DNA from: Actinoplanes palleronii
Lineage (GTDB): Bacteria; Actinomycetota; Actinomycetes; Mycobacteriales; Micromonosporaceae
NCBI RefSeq assembly: GCF_016862315.1
Contig: NZ_BOMS01000014.1
Location: 372,001 to 436,000 of the forward strand
Length of the DNA: 64,000 nucleotides
Reading direction: 5' to 3'
In this document: piece by piece, positions 8,401-18,501 of the stretch
Layout of the letters: each line of letters begins with the position of its first letter
Numbering within the stretch: position 1 is the stretch's first letter
The notes under the pieces: model-generated
The model's database searches: none
What the model was told of the DNA's origin: nothing
The model's input: only the letters and a program-made list of their open reading frames with translations
Translations under genes and position numbers: made by a program

Positions 8401-9471
8401 ATGATTCCTGCTAGTTTCCCGCTCATCCTTGTCGCGGTGGTGTGTCTCGCGATCGGCCTGGTCCGCGGGTCGAGCAGCCTTCTCATAGCCTCGATCGTGG
8501 CCAGTCTGCTGGCCGCGGTCGCCCTGGTCATCGGCGCGCGTCAGAACGCTGCGGCTCGCCGCCCGGGTGCGCCGGACGACTCCGTGCCGCCGGGGTCGGC
8601 CCCGCGCCGCACCACCGGGGCGCCGTCCGACGCCCACGATTCTGCCCCGGCGGGCGCCGCGTTCGCAGCCGATTCCGGCTACCCCGGCGACTCTCCGCAC
8701 ACCGCCGGCGTGTCCTATGCCTCCGACTCTCCCGAGCCCGCTGAGTCCTTCGCGGCGACCGGGGGAACCGACCCGAACGGCTATCCCGCAGCCACCGCTG
8801 AACCGGTATACGCAGATCAGCCGCCAGCGGATCAAGGTGACACCGCTGATCTTCCCCGGGCTGCCGATTCGGGTGCTGGTGCGCCTGCTGCGGGAACACA
8901 CCTGACGGACGAATCGGCGGCCGGTGCGGACTACCAGGCCGCCTCGTCGACCATCGGCGCGGCCCGCGGCCGCGACGGGGACGATCAGTCCTGGCGCCGC
9001 CCGTCCGCCGCGGGCGGATATCCGGATCACGGCGACGGGTCCGGGTATGCCGGTCCGGGGTCGCCGGGGCTGCACTCCTCGGATCTGGACTCCTCGGTGC
9101 TGGATGCGCCGGGGCCGGCTTCGTCCGGCTCGGGTCCGGGCTTCTCGGGTCCGGGTTTCTCCGGGATGGATTCTTCGGGGCTGGACTCCTCGGGGTTGGG
9201 CGACGAGTTCGGTGAGCCGGACGCGGACGATCCCGACGACGAGCCGCTGCCGCAGTCGGTCCGGCCGACGGACGCCGTGCAGGTGGCCCGGCTGGACACC
9301 GAGGTGCTGGTGGTGGACGGACGGCCGCGCTACCACATGGCGGACTGCCCGCACCTGGTCGGCCGCCTGACCGAGCCGTTGCCCGCCGACGAGGCCGTGG
9401 AGCTGGGGTTCAGCCCGTGCGGGCTGTGCCGCCCGGTCGACCGGCTGCTCGCGGCGAACGCGCGCCGCTGA
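8401..9471 (+). CDS. Hypothetical two-TM protein with disordered repeat linker and Cys/His tail
   Basis: I do not recognise a named family. The 356-aa product begins with two membrane helices (about residues 6-22 and 26-46). About 240 residues of Ser/Pro/Gly/Asp-rich low complexity follow, including short repeats such as LDSSGLDSSGLG. A compact C-terminal domain of about 60 residues contains H-x3-CPH and, 24 residues later, CGLC, a spacing that suggests a bound metal. It follows divIVA by 33 nt, and the DUF167 gene starts 8 nt after it. The tail is probably the functional part. Confidence 0.75.
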   Translation: MIPASFPLILVAVVCLAIGLVRGSSSLLIASIVASLLAAVALVIGARQNAAARRPGAPDDSVPPGSAPRRTTGAPSDAHDSAPAGAAFAADSGYPGDSPHTAGVSYASDSPEPAESFAATGGTDPNGYPAATAEPVYADQPPADQGDTADLPRAADSGAGAPAAGTHLTDESAAGADYQAASSTIGAARGRDGDDQSWRRPSAAGGYPDHGDGSGYAGPGSPGLHSSDLDSSVLDAPGPASSGSGPGFSGPGFSGMDSSGLDSSGLGDEFGEPDADDPDDEPLPQSVRPTDAVQVARLDTEVLVVDGRPRYHMADCPHLVGRLTEPLPADEAVELGFSPCGLCRPVDRLLAANARR

Positions 9472-9479
9472 CGGCGGCC

Positions 9480-9785
9480 GTGGCGAAGCGGGACGTGCCG
9501 TCCGGGGTGTCGGTGCCGGTGCGGGTCCGGCCGGGGGCCGGTCGCACCCGGGTCGGCGGGCGTTACGCCGGGCCGCACGGGCCGGCGCTGATCGTCGCGG
9601 TGGGCGCGCCCGCGGTGGACGGCCGGGCGACCGAGGCGGTTCGCCGGGCGCTGGCGGAGGCGCTCGGGGTGCGTGCCGCGGCCGTGGCGCTGCGGATCGG
9701 CGCGACCAGCCGGGACAAGGTCTTCACCGTCGACGCCCCGGCCGGCGATCTGGAATCCCGCCTGGCCGGCTTGCTCGGCGACTGA
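9480..9785 (+). CDS. DUF167 (YggU-like) protein
   Basis: This is a 101-aa DUF167 family protein. The block VSVPVRVRPGAGRTRVGGRY, the VAVGAPAVDGRATEA segment and SRDKVFTVDAP match this small alpha/beta fold, whose cellular role is unknown. GTG 9480 is 8 nt downstream of the preceding stop and begins just before the conserved core. An upstream in-frame start at 9417 would overlap the previous gene by 55 nt and add Arg/Pro-rich residues with no family similarity. YggU-type genes commonly neighbour yggT and yggS clusters. Confidence 0.82.
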   Translation: MAKRDVPSGVSVPVRVRPGAGRTRVGGRYAGPHGPALIVAVGAPAVDGRATEAVRRALAEALGVRAAAVALRIGATSRDKVFTVDAPAGDLESRLAGLLGD

Positions 9786-10093
9786 CCGTCGCTGTTCCCG
9801 GCCGCCTGACACGCGGTGAGGGTGGGGTGACTCGAGGTGTATCGTCGAGTATCCGAAATGGGGCTCGGCGCGGTCGCCGGGGCATCTCATGCTCCGTGTC
9901 GTTGCCGGCCTCCGGTGTGCGCGGCGCTTTCCAGCCGCGCCATTTCTACAGGTGGGGCCGGATTCGCGGCGACAGCCGGTCGGCCCGGGGTAACGGGGGG
10001 AAGACAGCGGGACCGGCGTGCCGGGGCGAGTGCGGCCGACCGGTTCCGAGGACCGCTGATCGCCGCGCCGGGTGCGCGGCCGAGGGAGCGATG
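9786..10093 (+). other. 308-nt gap without a gene
   Basis: I see no coding region with family similarity here. It holds the short inverted repeat ACTCGA (9830-9835) / TCGAGT (9845-9850) and probably the promoter of the dksA-like gene. The GC-rich rest offers no clear signal. Confidence 0.5.
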
Positions 10094-10516
10094 ATGGCCA
10101 AGGCAACCGAATCCCGTTCCGCGGCGAGTGGTGCGGCCGCTACCGAGCGGAGCCGGACCGCAGCGGAGACCGAGCAGATCCGGAACGCGCTGGTGGCGCG
10201 GCTCCACGAGCTGCAGGCCGAGTACGATCAGGCGCTCAGTGCGATCACCGAGCTCTCGCGCGTACGGCTCGCGGATTCGGCCGGGGATGACCAGGCCGAC
10301 ACCGGGACCAAGACGTTCGAGCGGGAGCAGGAGATCACGCTGGCCAACAACCTGCTCGAACGGATCACACAGGTGGAACGCGCCATCGAGCGGCTCGGCC
10401 AGGGCAACTACGGTTGGTGTGAGCGGTGCGGCACCCAGATCCCGGTGGAGCGGCTCGCCGCCTTCCCATCCGCGACGCTCTGTGTGTCCTGTAAGCAACT
10501 GGAGGAAAGACGCTGA
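10094..10516 (+). CDS. TraR/DksA family zinc-finger protein
   Basis: DksA-like proteins enter the RNA polymerase secondary channel and modulate initiation, but actinobacterial members are less well studied. The 140-aa product has an N-terminal helical region with a likely coiled coil (about residues 25-90). The zinc ribbon is CERC-x17-CVSC, with GNYGWCERCGTQIPVERL typical of the family. ATG codons occur at 10091 and 10094. GAGGGAG at 10082-10088 is 5 nt from 10094, which is preferred. The lspA start overlaps its stop. Confidence 0.9.
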   Translation: MAKATESRSAASGAAATERSRTAAETEQIRNALVARLHELQAEYDQALSAITELSRVRLADSAGDDQADTGTKTFEREQEITLANNLLERITQVERAIERLGQGNYGWCERCGTQIPVERLAAFPSATLCVSCKQLEERR

Positions 10517-11124
10517 ACGCCGACAAGGCCGCCCGTTTCACCCCGCGCGCCGTGGTGGTGCTGGGCGCCACCGCGCTCATCGCGCTGGCGCTGGACCAGT
10601 GGGTGAAGCACCTCTCCACCGAGAACCTGGAAGAGCACCACCCGGTCCGGATCCTCGGTGGCCTGATCTATCTCTCGCTGCTGCGCAACGGCGGTGCGGC
10701 GTTCAGCTTCGGCACCGGGTTCACCTGGGTGTTCCCGCTGATCACGCTGGTCGTGGTCGGCTGGATCGTCTGGATGGCGACCAAGCTCCGGTCGGTGCCG
10801 TGGGCGCTCTCGCTCGGGCTGGTGCTCGGCGGCGCGCTGGGCAACCTGGGCGACCGGCTGTTCCGGGCACCCGGGCCGTTCCAGGGCCACGTGGTCGACA
10901 TGATCAGCGTGTTCGCGCCGGAAGGGGGCAAGTTCGCGGTCTTCAACATCGCGGACGCCTGCCTGACCGTCGGCGTCTGCCTCGCGGTGCTCCTGGAACT
11001 GACCGGCCGGCAGCGCGACGGCAGCCGGCTGTCCGGCAAGGCCGGCAAGAACACCACGACCGAGGCCGGTACGGCCGAGGCGGGCAAGACCGATGCGACG
11101 ACCGGAACTGAGGAGCGGGCATGA
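10513..11124 (+). CDS. lspA: LspA, prolipoprotein signal peptidase II
   Basis: This membrane aspartyl protease cleaves the signal peptide of diacylglyceryl-prolipoproteins. Four TM helices are evident. The catalytic aspartates lie in GNLGDRLFR and FNIADACLT, and [10 protein letters not shown] is conserved. The C-terminal tail is Thr/Lys/Gly-rich. GGAGG at 10501-10505 is 7 nt before CTG 10513, which overlaps the previous stop codon, so I take CTG as the start (203 aa). The first conventional start, GTG 10552, has no ribosome binding site. The stop overlaps the next gene by ATGA. Lgt, the partner enzyme, is at 50417. Confidence 0.9.
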   Translation: MNADKAARFTPRAVVVLGATALIALALDQWVKHLSTENLEEHHPVRILGGLIYLSLLRNGGAAFSFGTGFTWVFPLITLVVVGWIVWMATKLRSVPWALSLGLVLGGALGNLGDRLFRAPGPFQGHVVDMISVFAPEGGKFAVFNIADACLTVGVCLAVLLELTGRQRDGSRLSGKAGKNTTTEAGTAEAGKTDATTGTEERA

Positions 11125-12050
11125 GCGGGACACGTTCTCTTCCGGTACCGGACGGACTCGACGGGATGCGGCTGGACCAGGCGGTCTCCCGGCTGTTCGG
11201 GCTGTCCCGGACCGCCGCGGCGACCCTGGTCGAGGCCGGTGACGCGCTCGTCGACGGCATTCCCCGGCCGAAGTCGGACAAGGTGGCCGCGGGCTCGTGG
11301 CTCGAGGTGACGCTGCCCGCGCCGATCACCGCGCCGGTCCTGGTGGCCCAGCCGGTGCACGGCATGACGGTGATCTTCAGCGATGACGACATCGTGGTGG
11401 TGGACAAGCCGGTCGGCGTGGCCGCCCACCCGAGCCCGGGCTGGACCGGCCCGACCGTGCTGAGCGGCCTGGCCGCGATGGGTCACAACGTGGCGACCAG
11501 CGGCGCGGCCGAACGCCAGGGCATCGTGCACCGCCTGGACGTCGGCACCACCGGTCTGATGGTGGTGGCCAAGTCCGAGATCGCGTACACCGCGCTGAAG
11601 CGGGCGTTCAAGGAGCGCGAGGTGGAGAAGCGCTACCACGCGGTGGTGCAGGGTCACCTCGACCCGCTGCGCGGCACGATCGACGCCCCGATCGACCGGC
11701 ACCCGACCGCCGACTGGAAGTTCGCGGTGATGTCCGACGGCAAGCCGAGCGTCACGCACTACGACACGCTGGAGGCGTTCCGCTCCGCGAGTCTGGTCGA
11801 CGTGCGGCTGGAGACCGGGCGCACCCACCAGATCCGGGTGCATTTCTCGGCGATGCGGCACCCGTGCGCCGGTGACATCACGTACGGTGCGGATCCCACC
11901 CTGGCGGCGCGGCTGAAGCTGAACCGGCAGTGGTTGCACGCCAAGGAACTGGCCTTCGCGCACCCGCGTACGTACGACGAGGTGCGGTTCGTCAGCGAGT
12001 ACCCGGACGACCTGAAAATCGCGCTGGACGTCCTCCAGGACGTCGGCTGA
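11121..12050 (+). CDS. RluA/RluD family pseudouridine synthase
   Basis: This enzyme isomerises specific uridines in rRNA to pseudouridine. The 309-aa protein has an N-terminal S4-like RNA-binding domain ([20 protein letters not shown]). The catalytic motif [15 protein letters not shown] carries the nucleophilic aspartate at about D140, and [11 protein letters not shown] is the family motif III. ATG 11121 overlaps the lspA stop (ATGA). The lspA-rluD pairing is very common in bacteria. RluD, which modifies 23S rRNA helix 69, is the likeliest identity, though RluC-like specificity cannot be excluded. Confidence 0.93.
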   Translation: MSGTRSLPVPDGLDGMRLDQAVSRLFGLSRTAAATLVEAGDALVDGIPRPKSDKVAAGSWLEVTLPAPITAPVLVAQPVHGMTVIFSDDDIVVVDKPVGVAAHPSPGWTGPTVLSGLAAMGHNVATSGAAERQGIVHRLDVGTTGLMVVAKSEIAYTALKRAFKEREVEKRYHAVVQGHLDPLRGTIDAPIDRHPTADWKFAVMSDGKPSVTHYDTLEAFRSASLVDVRLETGRTHQIRVHFSAMRHPCAGDITYGADPTLAARLKLNRQWLHAKELAFAHPRTYDEVRFVSEYPDDLKIALDVLQDVG

Positions 12051-12067
12051 CCTGATGGAGTGACACC

Positions 12068-13075
12068 GTGGGCCCGCATCGACTGCGCGCGGTCCTCGTC
12101 AGGTTCGGGGGCGGCTCACTCCGGTTGCAGATCATGACCGGAGTGGCGCTGGCCGCTACCGCCGTGCTGGTGCTCGCCGTCGCCTGGGCCGGTCACTCCG
12201 GCGGCCCGGCCGGCGAGGACCCGGGCGACGTGGTGCGGGTCGGTGTGGTCGAGGGCCAGTCGGTCGCCGGGTACCTGGACTCCGCCCAGCGCGAGCTGAG
12301 CATGCTCGCCGACCCGTCCGGCCCGGCCGCCGGGGACACCTGGGCCCTGATCAGCCTGCGTGACTACGCGGCACCGGACCGGTTGCCGGCGCTGCTGGAC
12401 GGCGCGCTGGTGGCCCAGGTGTACGCCCGGGTGCCGCTGCCGGACACCCGCACCCAGGTGTCGCTGATCCCGGTCTACCGGTGGCCCGGCGACGTGACCG
12501 CCGGGATGCTCGACGCGGCGCTGGTCCGTGATCAGGAGCAGGCCGACTATCTGCGGCTGGAACGGTCGCTGACCGGAGACGATCAGCGCCAGACCCGGCT
12601 GCGGGCGACGTACGCGAATGCCGCCCGGACCGCGGCTCAGGAGGCCGCCGCGTACCGATCAGGGTGTTCCTGTGTGTTCGCGGCCGTGGTCCGCGCCACC
12701 CCCGCGACCCTCGACGACATCGCGTCCCGCGCCGCGGTCCGGGCGGTCGACCCGGCGCCCGAGGTACGCACCCTGGACCGGACGGAATTCCGCCCGCCGT
12801 TGCCCGAGGAACGTGGCACCGTCTCCGCCGAGCCGTCGGCCGTGCCTGTGCCAACGGTGGCGCCGGAGGTTGCCTCGACGTCACCGGCACGGTTACCGTC
12901 GTCGATCGGGATCACTGTGACTTCGGCCTCACCGGATCGCCGGGTGGCCGGGTCGCCGGCTGTCGTCACGTCGTCACCGGAACCGCTTGCCGTACCCTCG
13001 GAGGCGGAAGTGAGTGCTGCTCACGACGGATCAAGCGCGTCTGCCGAAGCCTCCGGTACCGAACCGGAGCGCTAG
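12068..13075 (+). CDS. Hypothetical single-pass membrane protein with extracytoplasmic domain
   Basis: I do not recognise a family. The 335-aa product has a short basic N-terminus and one membrane helix (about residues 21-41, TGVALAATAVLVLAVAWAG). About 190 folded-looking residues follow, including SLIPVYRWPGDVTAG and CSCVFAAVVRATP, then an 80-residue Ser/Thr/Pro/Val tail. The arrangement predicts an anchored protein facing outward. GTG 12068 follows GGAG by 8 nt. It lies 17 nt after the pseudouridine synthase and may be co-transcribed. The Cys-Ser-Cys motif is the only notable residue pattern. Confidence 0.7.
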   Translation: MGPHRLRAVLVRFGGGSLRLQIMTGVALAATAVLVLAVAWAGHSGGPAGEDPGDVVRVGVVEGQSVAGYLDSAQRELSMLADPSGPAAGDTWALISLRDYAAPDRLPALLDGALVAQVYARVPLPDTRTQVSLIPVYRWPGDVTAGMLDAALVRDQEQADYLRLERSLTGDDQRQTRLRATYANAARTAAQEAAAYRSGCSCVFAAVVRATPATLDDIASRAAVRAVDPAPEVRTLDRTEFRPPLPEERGTVSAEPSAVPVPTVAPEVASTSPARLPSSIGITVTSASPDRRVAGSPAVVTSSPEPLAVPSEAEVSAAHDGSSASAEASGTEPER

Positions 13076-13181
13076 TTTTTCCGTATTAAGAAACGTTCGG
13101 GCGGATGCACGTGCACGACCAGCGTGCCGCTATGTGATCAAGAACGACCGGGGGATGGGCGCTCGGTCGGTGGCCCGAATA

Positions 13182-13216
13182 GGGTTCTCATCCGTAGCCT
13201 GTCTTGGCGAGAACCC
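13182..13216 (+). repeat. Inverted repeat upstream of the ParA-like gene
   Basis: GGGTTCTC (13182-13189) pairs perfectly with GAGAACCC (13209-13216) across 19 nt. The repeat lies 44 nt before the GTG at 13260. It could be an operator or a leader hairpin. Confidence 0.35.
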
Positions 13217-13259
13217 CTCGCCGCAACACGACGTCGGGTAGGCGCAGAAGGGACAAGCC

Positions 13260-14900
13260 GTGGACGGGACCGAGACCGGCTGGGGCCGGCCTGCGGAACC
13301 AGCCCCGCGCTGGCGGGCCTTGCTGGATCGTGCCCGGCATGGTCATCGCGCCGAGGAGCCCGCCGAGGAGCCGAAGCCGGAGACGGCGGACGTTCCGCAG
13401 CAGTGGGGTCAGCAGGCACCATCAGCACGCGCGTCGGCCAGGCCGGCGAATCCGCTGGACAGCGGGCCGCCGCCGCGCCGTGGCGCCGAACCGGACGCGC
13501 AGCGGGCCATGCCGCAGCGCCCGATCAACCCGCTCGACCCGCGGTGGCAGTCCCGGTCGGAGCAGCAGCAGCACAGCTTCTTCGACCCGACGCCACGGTC
13601 ACCGCAGCCGGCTCCGCAGGCCGCGCCGCCGCCGGCGGCGCCACCGAGCCGGGGCGCGTACCCACCGGCGCCCGGCTATCCGCCGGCCCCGCCGCAGCCC
13701 GGCGCGTACCCGCAGCCCAACGGCTACCCGCAGCCCAACGGCTATCAGCAGCCGAACGGGGCTCCGCAGCCGAACGGCTACCCGCAGCCGAACGGCTATC
13801 AGCCGCCGCCGGCCGCCTATCCGCAGGCGTACGCCCCGGCCGCGCCCCCGGTGGCTCCGCCGGTCGCCCCGCGGCCGGTGTCCCCGCCACCTGCGCCGGC
13901 CGCCCGACCGGCCCCGGTCGCGCCGCCGGGCATCCGGCTCGACGCGCCCGCAGCCCCGCCGGGGATCCGGCTCGACGCCCCCGCAGCCCCGCCCGGCATC
14001 CGGCTCGACGCCCCCGGTGCCCGGGCCGAGCCGGCGCTCCGGCCGGAGACGACCGGCGCCCGGATCGAGTGGCGGCAGACCCGCGGCGACGAGGGCCTGG
14101 ACCGCTCGGCCGCGGTGATGCGGCGCAAGCTCGGCAAGCCCCGGGTGCTGGCGTTCGCCAACCCCAAGGGCGGCGTGCACAAGACCACCGCGACCGTGCT
14201 GGCCGCGGCCACCATCGGCAGCGTCCGCGGCCGTGGCGTGCTGGCCTGGGACGACAACGAGCTGCGGGGCACACTCGGCCTGCGGGCCGGCAGCGCCCGG
14301 CACGCCCGGACGATCAAGCACCTGCTGGCCGACCTGATGCGGATCGAGAACCTGCACGGCGACGCGCTGCTGCAGGAGCTCGACGCGTACCTGCGGCACG
14401 CCTCGGACGGGTCCTACGACGTGCTGGCCGGCGAGGAGAACCCGCGCTTCGCCCAGCGGCTGGACCAGGACACCGTGCGCCGGGTGATGGATCTGCTGCG
14501 CCGCACCCACGACGTGATCTGCGTGGACACCGGCAACAACGTGGAGAGCGTCAACTGGCAGACGGTGATGCGGACCGCCGACCAGCTGGTGATCACCACG
14601 GTGCCCCGCGAGGACGCCGCGTTCACCGCGGACTGGATGCTCGACGTGCTCGAGGAGAGCGGGATGGGCGAGATGGTGGCCAACGCCGTGACGCTCATCT
14701 CGTGCCCGTCGCCGGGCGCCCTGCCGCTGCTGGAGGACTTCAAGAAGCACTTCGCCACGCGGACCCGCGCGGTCGCCGTGGTGCCCTACGACCCGGCGCT
14801 CGAGGTGGGTTCCTCGATCGAGTACGCGGACCTGCAGCCGGAGACCCGGCAGGCCTGGCTGCGTGCCGCGTCGGTGATGCTGGAGCCCTTCGCCGAGTAG
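13260..14900 (+). CDS. EspI-like ParA/MinD ATPase with proline-rich N-terminus
   Basis: The 546-aa protein joins about 270 disordered residues to a ParA/MinD-type ATPase. The N-terminal part has Pro/Gln/Asn repeats ([18 protein letters not shown]) and three near-identical 11-residue units around [11 protein letters not shown]. The ATPase carries the deviant Walker [13 protein letters not shown] at about residue 301, a [11 protein letters not shown]alker B region and [15 protein letters not shown]. This architecture resembles EspI of mycobacterial ESX-1. No type VII secretion gene is nearby, so the partner is unknown. The GTG follows AGAAGGGAC. The role is inferred. Confidence 0.8.
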   Translation: MDGTETGWGRPAEPAPRWRALLDRARHGHRAEEPAEEPKPETADVPQQWGQQAPSARASARPANPLDSGPPPRRGAEPDAQRAMPQRPINPLDPRWQSRSEQQQHSFFDPTPRSPQPAPQAAPPPAAPPSRGAYPPAPGYPPAPPQPGAYPQPNGYPQPNGYQQPNGAPQPNGYPQPNGYQPPPAAYPQAYAPAAPPVAPPVAPRPVSPPPAPAARPAPVAPPGIRLDAPAAPPGIRLDAPAAPPGIRLDAPGARAEPALRPETTGARIEWRQTRGDEGLDRSAAVMRRKLGKPRVLAFANPKGGVHKTTATVLAAATIGSVRGRGVLAWDDNELRGTLGLRAGSARHARTIKHLLADLMRIENLHGDALLQELDAYLRHASDGSYDVLAGEENPRFAQRLDQDTVRRVMDLLRRTHDVICVDTGNNVESVNWQTVMRTADQLVITTVPREDAAFTADWMLDVLEESGMGEMVANAVTLISCPSPGALPLLEDFKKHFATRTRAVAVVPYDPALEVGSSIEYADLQPETRQAWLRAASVMLEPFAE

Positions 14901-14937
14901 TATTCCGGGGCGCTGCCAAACGAAGAGGGGGTCCCGG

Positions 14938-17900
14938 GTGTCCGACTCGTTCGTGCATCTGCACGTTCACACCGAGTATTCGATGCTCGACGGAGCGGCC
15001 CGGGTCAAGGAACTGATCGCCGAGGCGAAACGCCTCGGCATGCCGGCCGCCGCGATCACCGATCACGGCAACATGCACGGTGCCTATGAGATGTACAAGC
15101 AGTCGAAAGACGCGGGCATCACGCCGGTCATCGGTGTCGAGGCGTACGTGGCCCCGGAGTCGCGGCTGACCAAGAGCCGGATCAAGTGGGGTCGTCCGGA
15201 GCAGAAGTCGGACGACATCTCCGGTAACGGTGCGTATACCCACATGACCATGTGGGCGCGCAACGCGGTCGGCCTGAAGAACCTGTTCCGGCTCAACTCG
15301 CGGGGCTCCATCGAGGGCCAGCTCGGCAAGTACCCGCGGATGGACTTCGAGATCATCGCGGAGCACGCCGAGGGCATCATGGGCACCACCGGCTGCCCGT
15401 CCGGCGCGGTGCAGACCCGCCTGCGGCTGGGGCAGTTCGACGAGGCGCTCAAGTCCGCGGCGAAATACCAGGAAGCGCTCGGCAAGGACAACTACTTCCT
15501 CGAGATCATGGACCACGGTCTGTCGATCGAGAAGCGGGTCCGGGACGGGCTGCTGGAGATCGGCAAGAAGCTCTCCATCCCGACCCTGGTCACCAACGAC
15601 TCGCACTACACCCACGAGGAGCAGTCCGCGGCGCACGACGTGCTGCTCTGCGTGCAGACCGGCAGCAACGTGGCCGACCCGAACCGGTTCCGGTTCGACG
15701 GCTCGGGCTACTTCGTGAAGTCGGCCGACCAGATGCGCGCGGTCGACTCCTCGGACGCCTGGCAGGAGGGGTGCCGGAACACCCTGCTGGTGGCCGAGAA
15801 GGTGGACATCGACGGGATGTTCACGTTCAAGAACCTGATGCCGCGGTTCCCGATCCCGGACGGTTTCTCCGAGGAGGAGTATTTCCGGCACGTGGCGTAC
15901 GAGGGGCTGCGCAAGCGGTTCCCGGCCGGCATCCCGGAGACCCACGTCACCCAGGCCGAGTACGAGCTCGGCGTGATCATCAGCATGGGCTTCCCGGCGT
16001 ACTTCCTGGTGGTCGCGGACTTCATCCAGTGGGCGAAGGACAACGGCATCGCCGTGGGTCCGGGCCGCGGGTCCGCCGCCGGCTCCCTGATCGCGTACGC
16101 CATGGCCATCACCGACCTGGACCCGATCCAGCACGGGCTGATCTTCGAGCGGTTCCTCAACCCCGAGCGCGTCTCGATGCCCGACGTCGACATCGACTTC
16201 GACGAGCGCCGGCGCGCCGAGGTCATCCGGTACGTGACCGAGAAGTGGGGCGACGACAAGGTCGCCCAGATCGCCACGTTCGGCACGATCAAGGCGAAGG
16301 CCGCGGTGAAGGACTCGGCCCGGGTGCTCGGGTTCCCGTTCGCGGTCGGCGACCGGATCACCAAGGCGATGCCGCCGGACGTGATGGGCAAGGGCATCAC
16401 CCTGGGCGGCATCTTCAACAAGGACGACAAGCGGTACAACGAGGCCGGTGAGGTCCGCACGCTGTACGAGACCGACCCGGACGTCAAGAAGGTGATCGAC
16501 ACCGCGCGCGGCATCGAGGGCCTGATCCGGCAGACCGGCGTGCACGCGGCCGGCGTGATCATGTCCGCCGAGCCGATCATCGATCACATCCCGCTGATGC
16601 GCCGGGCCGCCGACGGCGTGATCATCACGCAGTTCGACTACCCGACCTGCGAGAACCTCGGCCTGCTGAAGATGGACTTCCTGGGCCTGCGGAACCTGAC
16701 GATCATCGACGACGCGAACAAGAACATCGAGCTCAACCACGGCGCGCCGCTCGACCTGCTGGCCCTGCCGCTCGACGACAAGGGCGCGTACGAGCTGCTG
16801 GCCCGCGGTGACACGCTCGGCGTGTTCCAGCTCGACGGTGGCCCGATGCGGTCGCTGCTGCGGCTGATGAAACCGGACAACTTCGAGGACATCTCGGCCG
16901 TCCTGGCGCTGTACCGGCCCGGCCCGATGGGCGTCGACTCGCACACCAACTACGCGCTGCGCAAGAACAAGCTCCAGGAGATCACCCCGATCCACCCGGA
17001 GCTGGAGGAGCCGCTGCGCGAGATCCTCGAGCCGACCTACGGCCTGATCGTCTATCAGGAGCAGGTGCAGCGCGCCGCGCAGATCCTCGCCGGGTACACG
17101 CTGGGCCAGGCCGACCTGCTGCGCCGGGCGATGGGCAAGAAGAAGAAGGAGATCCTCGACAAGGAGTTCATCCCGTTCCGCGACGGCTGTGTCGCGAACG
17201 GGTACTCCCTCGAGGCGATCCAGGCGGTGTGGGACGTGCTGGTCCCGTTCGCCGGCTACGCGTTCAACAAGGCGCACTCCGCGGCGTACGGGCTGGTGTC
17301 CTACTGGACGGCGTACCTCAAGGCGCACTACCCGGCCGAGTACATGGCCGGTCTGCTGACCAGTGTCGGCGACGACAAGGACAAGATGGCGGTCTACCTG
17401 GCCGAGTGCCGGCGGATGGGCATCCAGGTGCTGCCGCCGGACGTGAACCAGTCGGCCGGTCCGTTCACCCCGATCGGCACCGACATCCGGTTCGGCCTGG
17501 GCGCGGTCCGCAACGTCGGCGGCAACGTGGTCGAGGCGATCGCCCGCTGCCGCAAGGACAAAGGTGAGTACACCGAGTTCTACGACTTCCTCGCCAAGGT
17601 GGACGCGGTGGCCTGCAACAAGCGGACCATCGAGTCGCTGATCAAGGCGGGCGCGTTCGACTCGATGGGGCACACCCGCAAGGGCCTGCTGGCCGTGCAC
17701 GCCGAGGCGATCGACGCGTACGCCGGGGTCAAGCGGAACGAGGCGGCCGGCCAGTTCGACCTGTTCGGCGCGTTCGGCGACTCGGTCGGCGGCTCCTCGG
17801 CCACGGTCGCGATGCCGACCATCGGCGAGAGCGAGTGGGACAAGCGCGACAAGCTCGTCTTCGAGCGCGAGATGCTCGGCCTCTACGTCTCCGACCACCC

Positions 17901-18471
17901 GCTGGCCGGGCTGGAGCAGGTGCTGCAGAGCAACGCCGACGTCAGCATCGCCGCGCTCAGCGAGGACGGCTCGGTCCAGGACGGTCAGGTGGTGACGATC
18001 GCCGGCATCCTCACCGGGGTGCAGCGGCGGATCACCAAGCAGGGCCGCGCCTGGGCCTCGGCCACCGTCGAGGACCTGGCCGGTGGCGTCGAGACGCTGT
18101 TCTTCCCGAACACCTACGAGGTGATCGGCCAGTACATCGCCGAGGACGCCATCGTGGTGGTCAAGGGCCGGGTGGACCGGCGTGACGACACCCCGCGGAT
18201 CATGGCGATGGACATGTCCATCCCGGATATCTCCCACAACCCGGACAGCAAGCCGGTGGTCCTGACGATGCCGATCACCAGGTGCACCCCGCCGCTCGTC
18301 GACGAGCTCAAGGAGATCCTGGTGAGCCACCCGGGCGACACCGAGGTGCACGTCCACCTGCAGAACGGCAAGCGGACCACGATCTGGCGACTGGTCGCGG
18401 TCCGGGTCGCGCCGACGCCCGCGTTGCGTGCCGACCTCAAGATGATCCTCGGCCCGGCGGCCGTCGCCTGA
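14938..18471 (+). CDS. dnaE: DnaE1, replicative DNA polymerase III alpha subunit
   Basis: This is the main C-family replicative polymerase. The 1177-aa protein starts with an intact PHP domain ([15 protein letters not shown], then ITDHGNMHG), which in actinobacterial DnaE1 provides proofreading. The catalytic palm aspartates sit in PDVDIDF (D416/D418), and [11 protein letters not shown] is conserved. The helix-hairpin-helix region ([20 protein letters not shown]) and OB fold ([19 protein letters not shown]) follow, ending in a tau-binding region. TAGTAT at 14898-14903 may be its -10 element. GTG 14938 follows a G-rich ribosome binding site. Confidence 0.97.
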   Translation: MSDSFVHLHVHTEYSMLDGAARVKELIAEAKRLGMPAAAITDHGNMHGAYEMYKQSKDAGITPVIGVEAYVAPESRLTKSRIKWGRPEQKSDDISGNGAYTHMTMWARNAVGLKNLFRLNSRGSIEGQLGKYPRMDFEIIAEHAEGIMGTTGCPSGAVQTRLRLGQFDEALKSAAKYQEALGKDNYFLEIMDHGLSIEKRVRDGLLEIGKKLSIPTLVTNDSHYTHEEQSAAHDVLLCVQTGSNVADPNRFRFDGSGYFVKSADQMRAVDSSDAWQEGCRNTLLVAEKVDIDGMFTFKNLMPRFPIPDGFSEEEYFRHVAYEGLRKRFPAGIPETHVTQAEYELGVIISMGFPAYFLVVADFIQWAKDNGIAVGPGRGSAAGSLIAYAMAITDLDPIQHGLIFERFLNPERVSMPDVDIDFDERRRAEVIRYVTEKWGDDKVAQIATFGTIKAKAAVKDSARVLGFPFAVGDRITKAMPPDVMGKGITLGGIFNKDDKRYNEAGEVRTLYETDPDVKKVIDTARGIEGLIRQTGVHAAGVIMSAEPIIDHIPLMRRAADGVIITQFDYPTCENLGLLKMDFLGLRNLTIIDDANKNIELNHGAPLDLLALPLDDKGAYELLARGDTLGVFQLDGGPMRSLLRLMKPDNFEDISAVLALYRPGPMGVDSHTNYALRKNKLQEITPIHPELEEPLREILEPTYGLIVYQEQVQRAAQILAGYTLGQADLLRRAMGKKKKEILDKEFIPFRDGCVANGYSLEAIQAVWDVLVPFAGYAFNKAHSAAYGLVSYWTAYLKAHYPAEYMAGLLTSVGDDKDKMAVYLAECRRMGIQVLPPDVNQSAGPFTPIGTDIRFGLGAVRNVGGNVVEAIARCRKDKGEYTEFYDFLAKVDAVACNKRTIESLIKAGAFDSMGHTRKGLLAVHAEAIDAYAGVKRNEAAGQFDLFGAFGDSVGGSSATVAMPTIGESEWDKRDKLVFEREMLGLYVSDHPLAGLEQVLQSNADVSIAALSEDGSVQDGQVVTIAGILTGVQRRITKQGRAWASATVEDLAGGVETLFFPNTYEVIGQYIAEDAIVVVKGRVDRRDDTPRIMAMDMSIPDISHNPDSKPVVLTMPITRCTPPLVDELKEILVSHPGDTEVHVHLQNGKRTTIWRLVAVRVAPTPALRADLKMILGPAAVA

Positions 18472-18501
18472 CGCCGCGGCGGGATCTGGAAGGATCACAG
18501 G

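Noticed and set aside
13919..14022. Three 33-bp tandem units considered as a CRISPR array or origin iterons
   Set aside because: They are in frame, encode an 11-residue repeat inside a coding region and have no spacers.
13124..15016. A 630-residue plus-strand frame overlapping the ParA-like gene
   Set aside because: It is Arg/Ala/Gly-rich shadow sequence in another frame. The 13260 frame carries the Walker motif.
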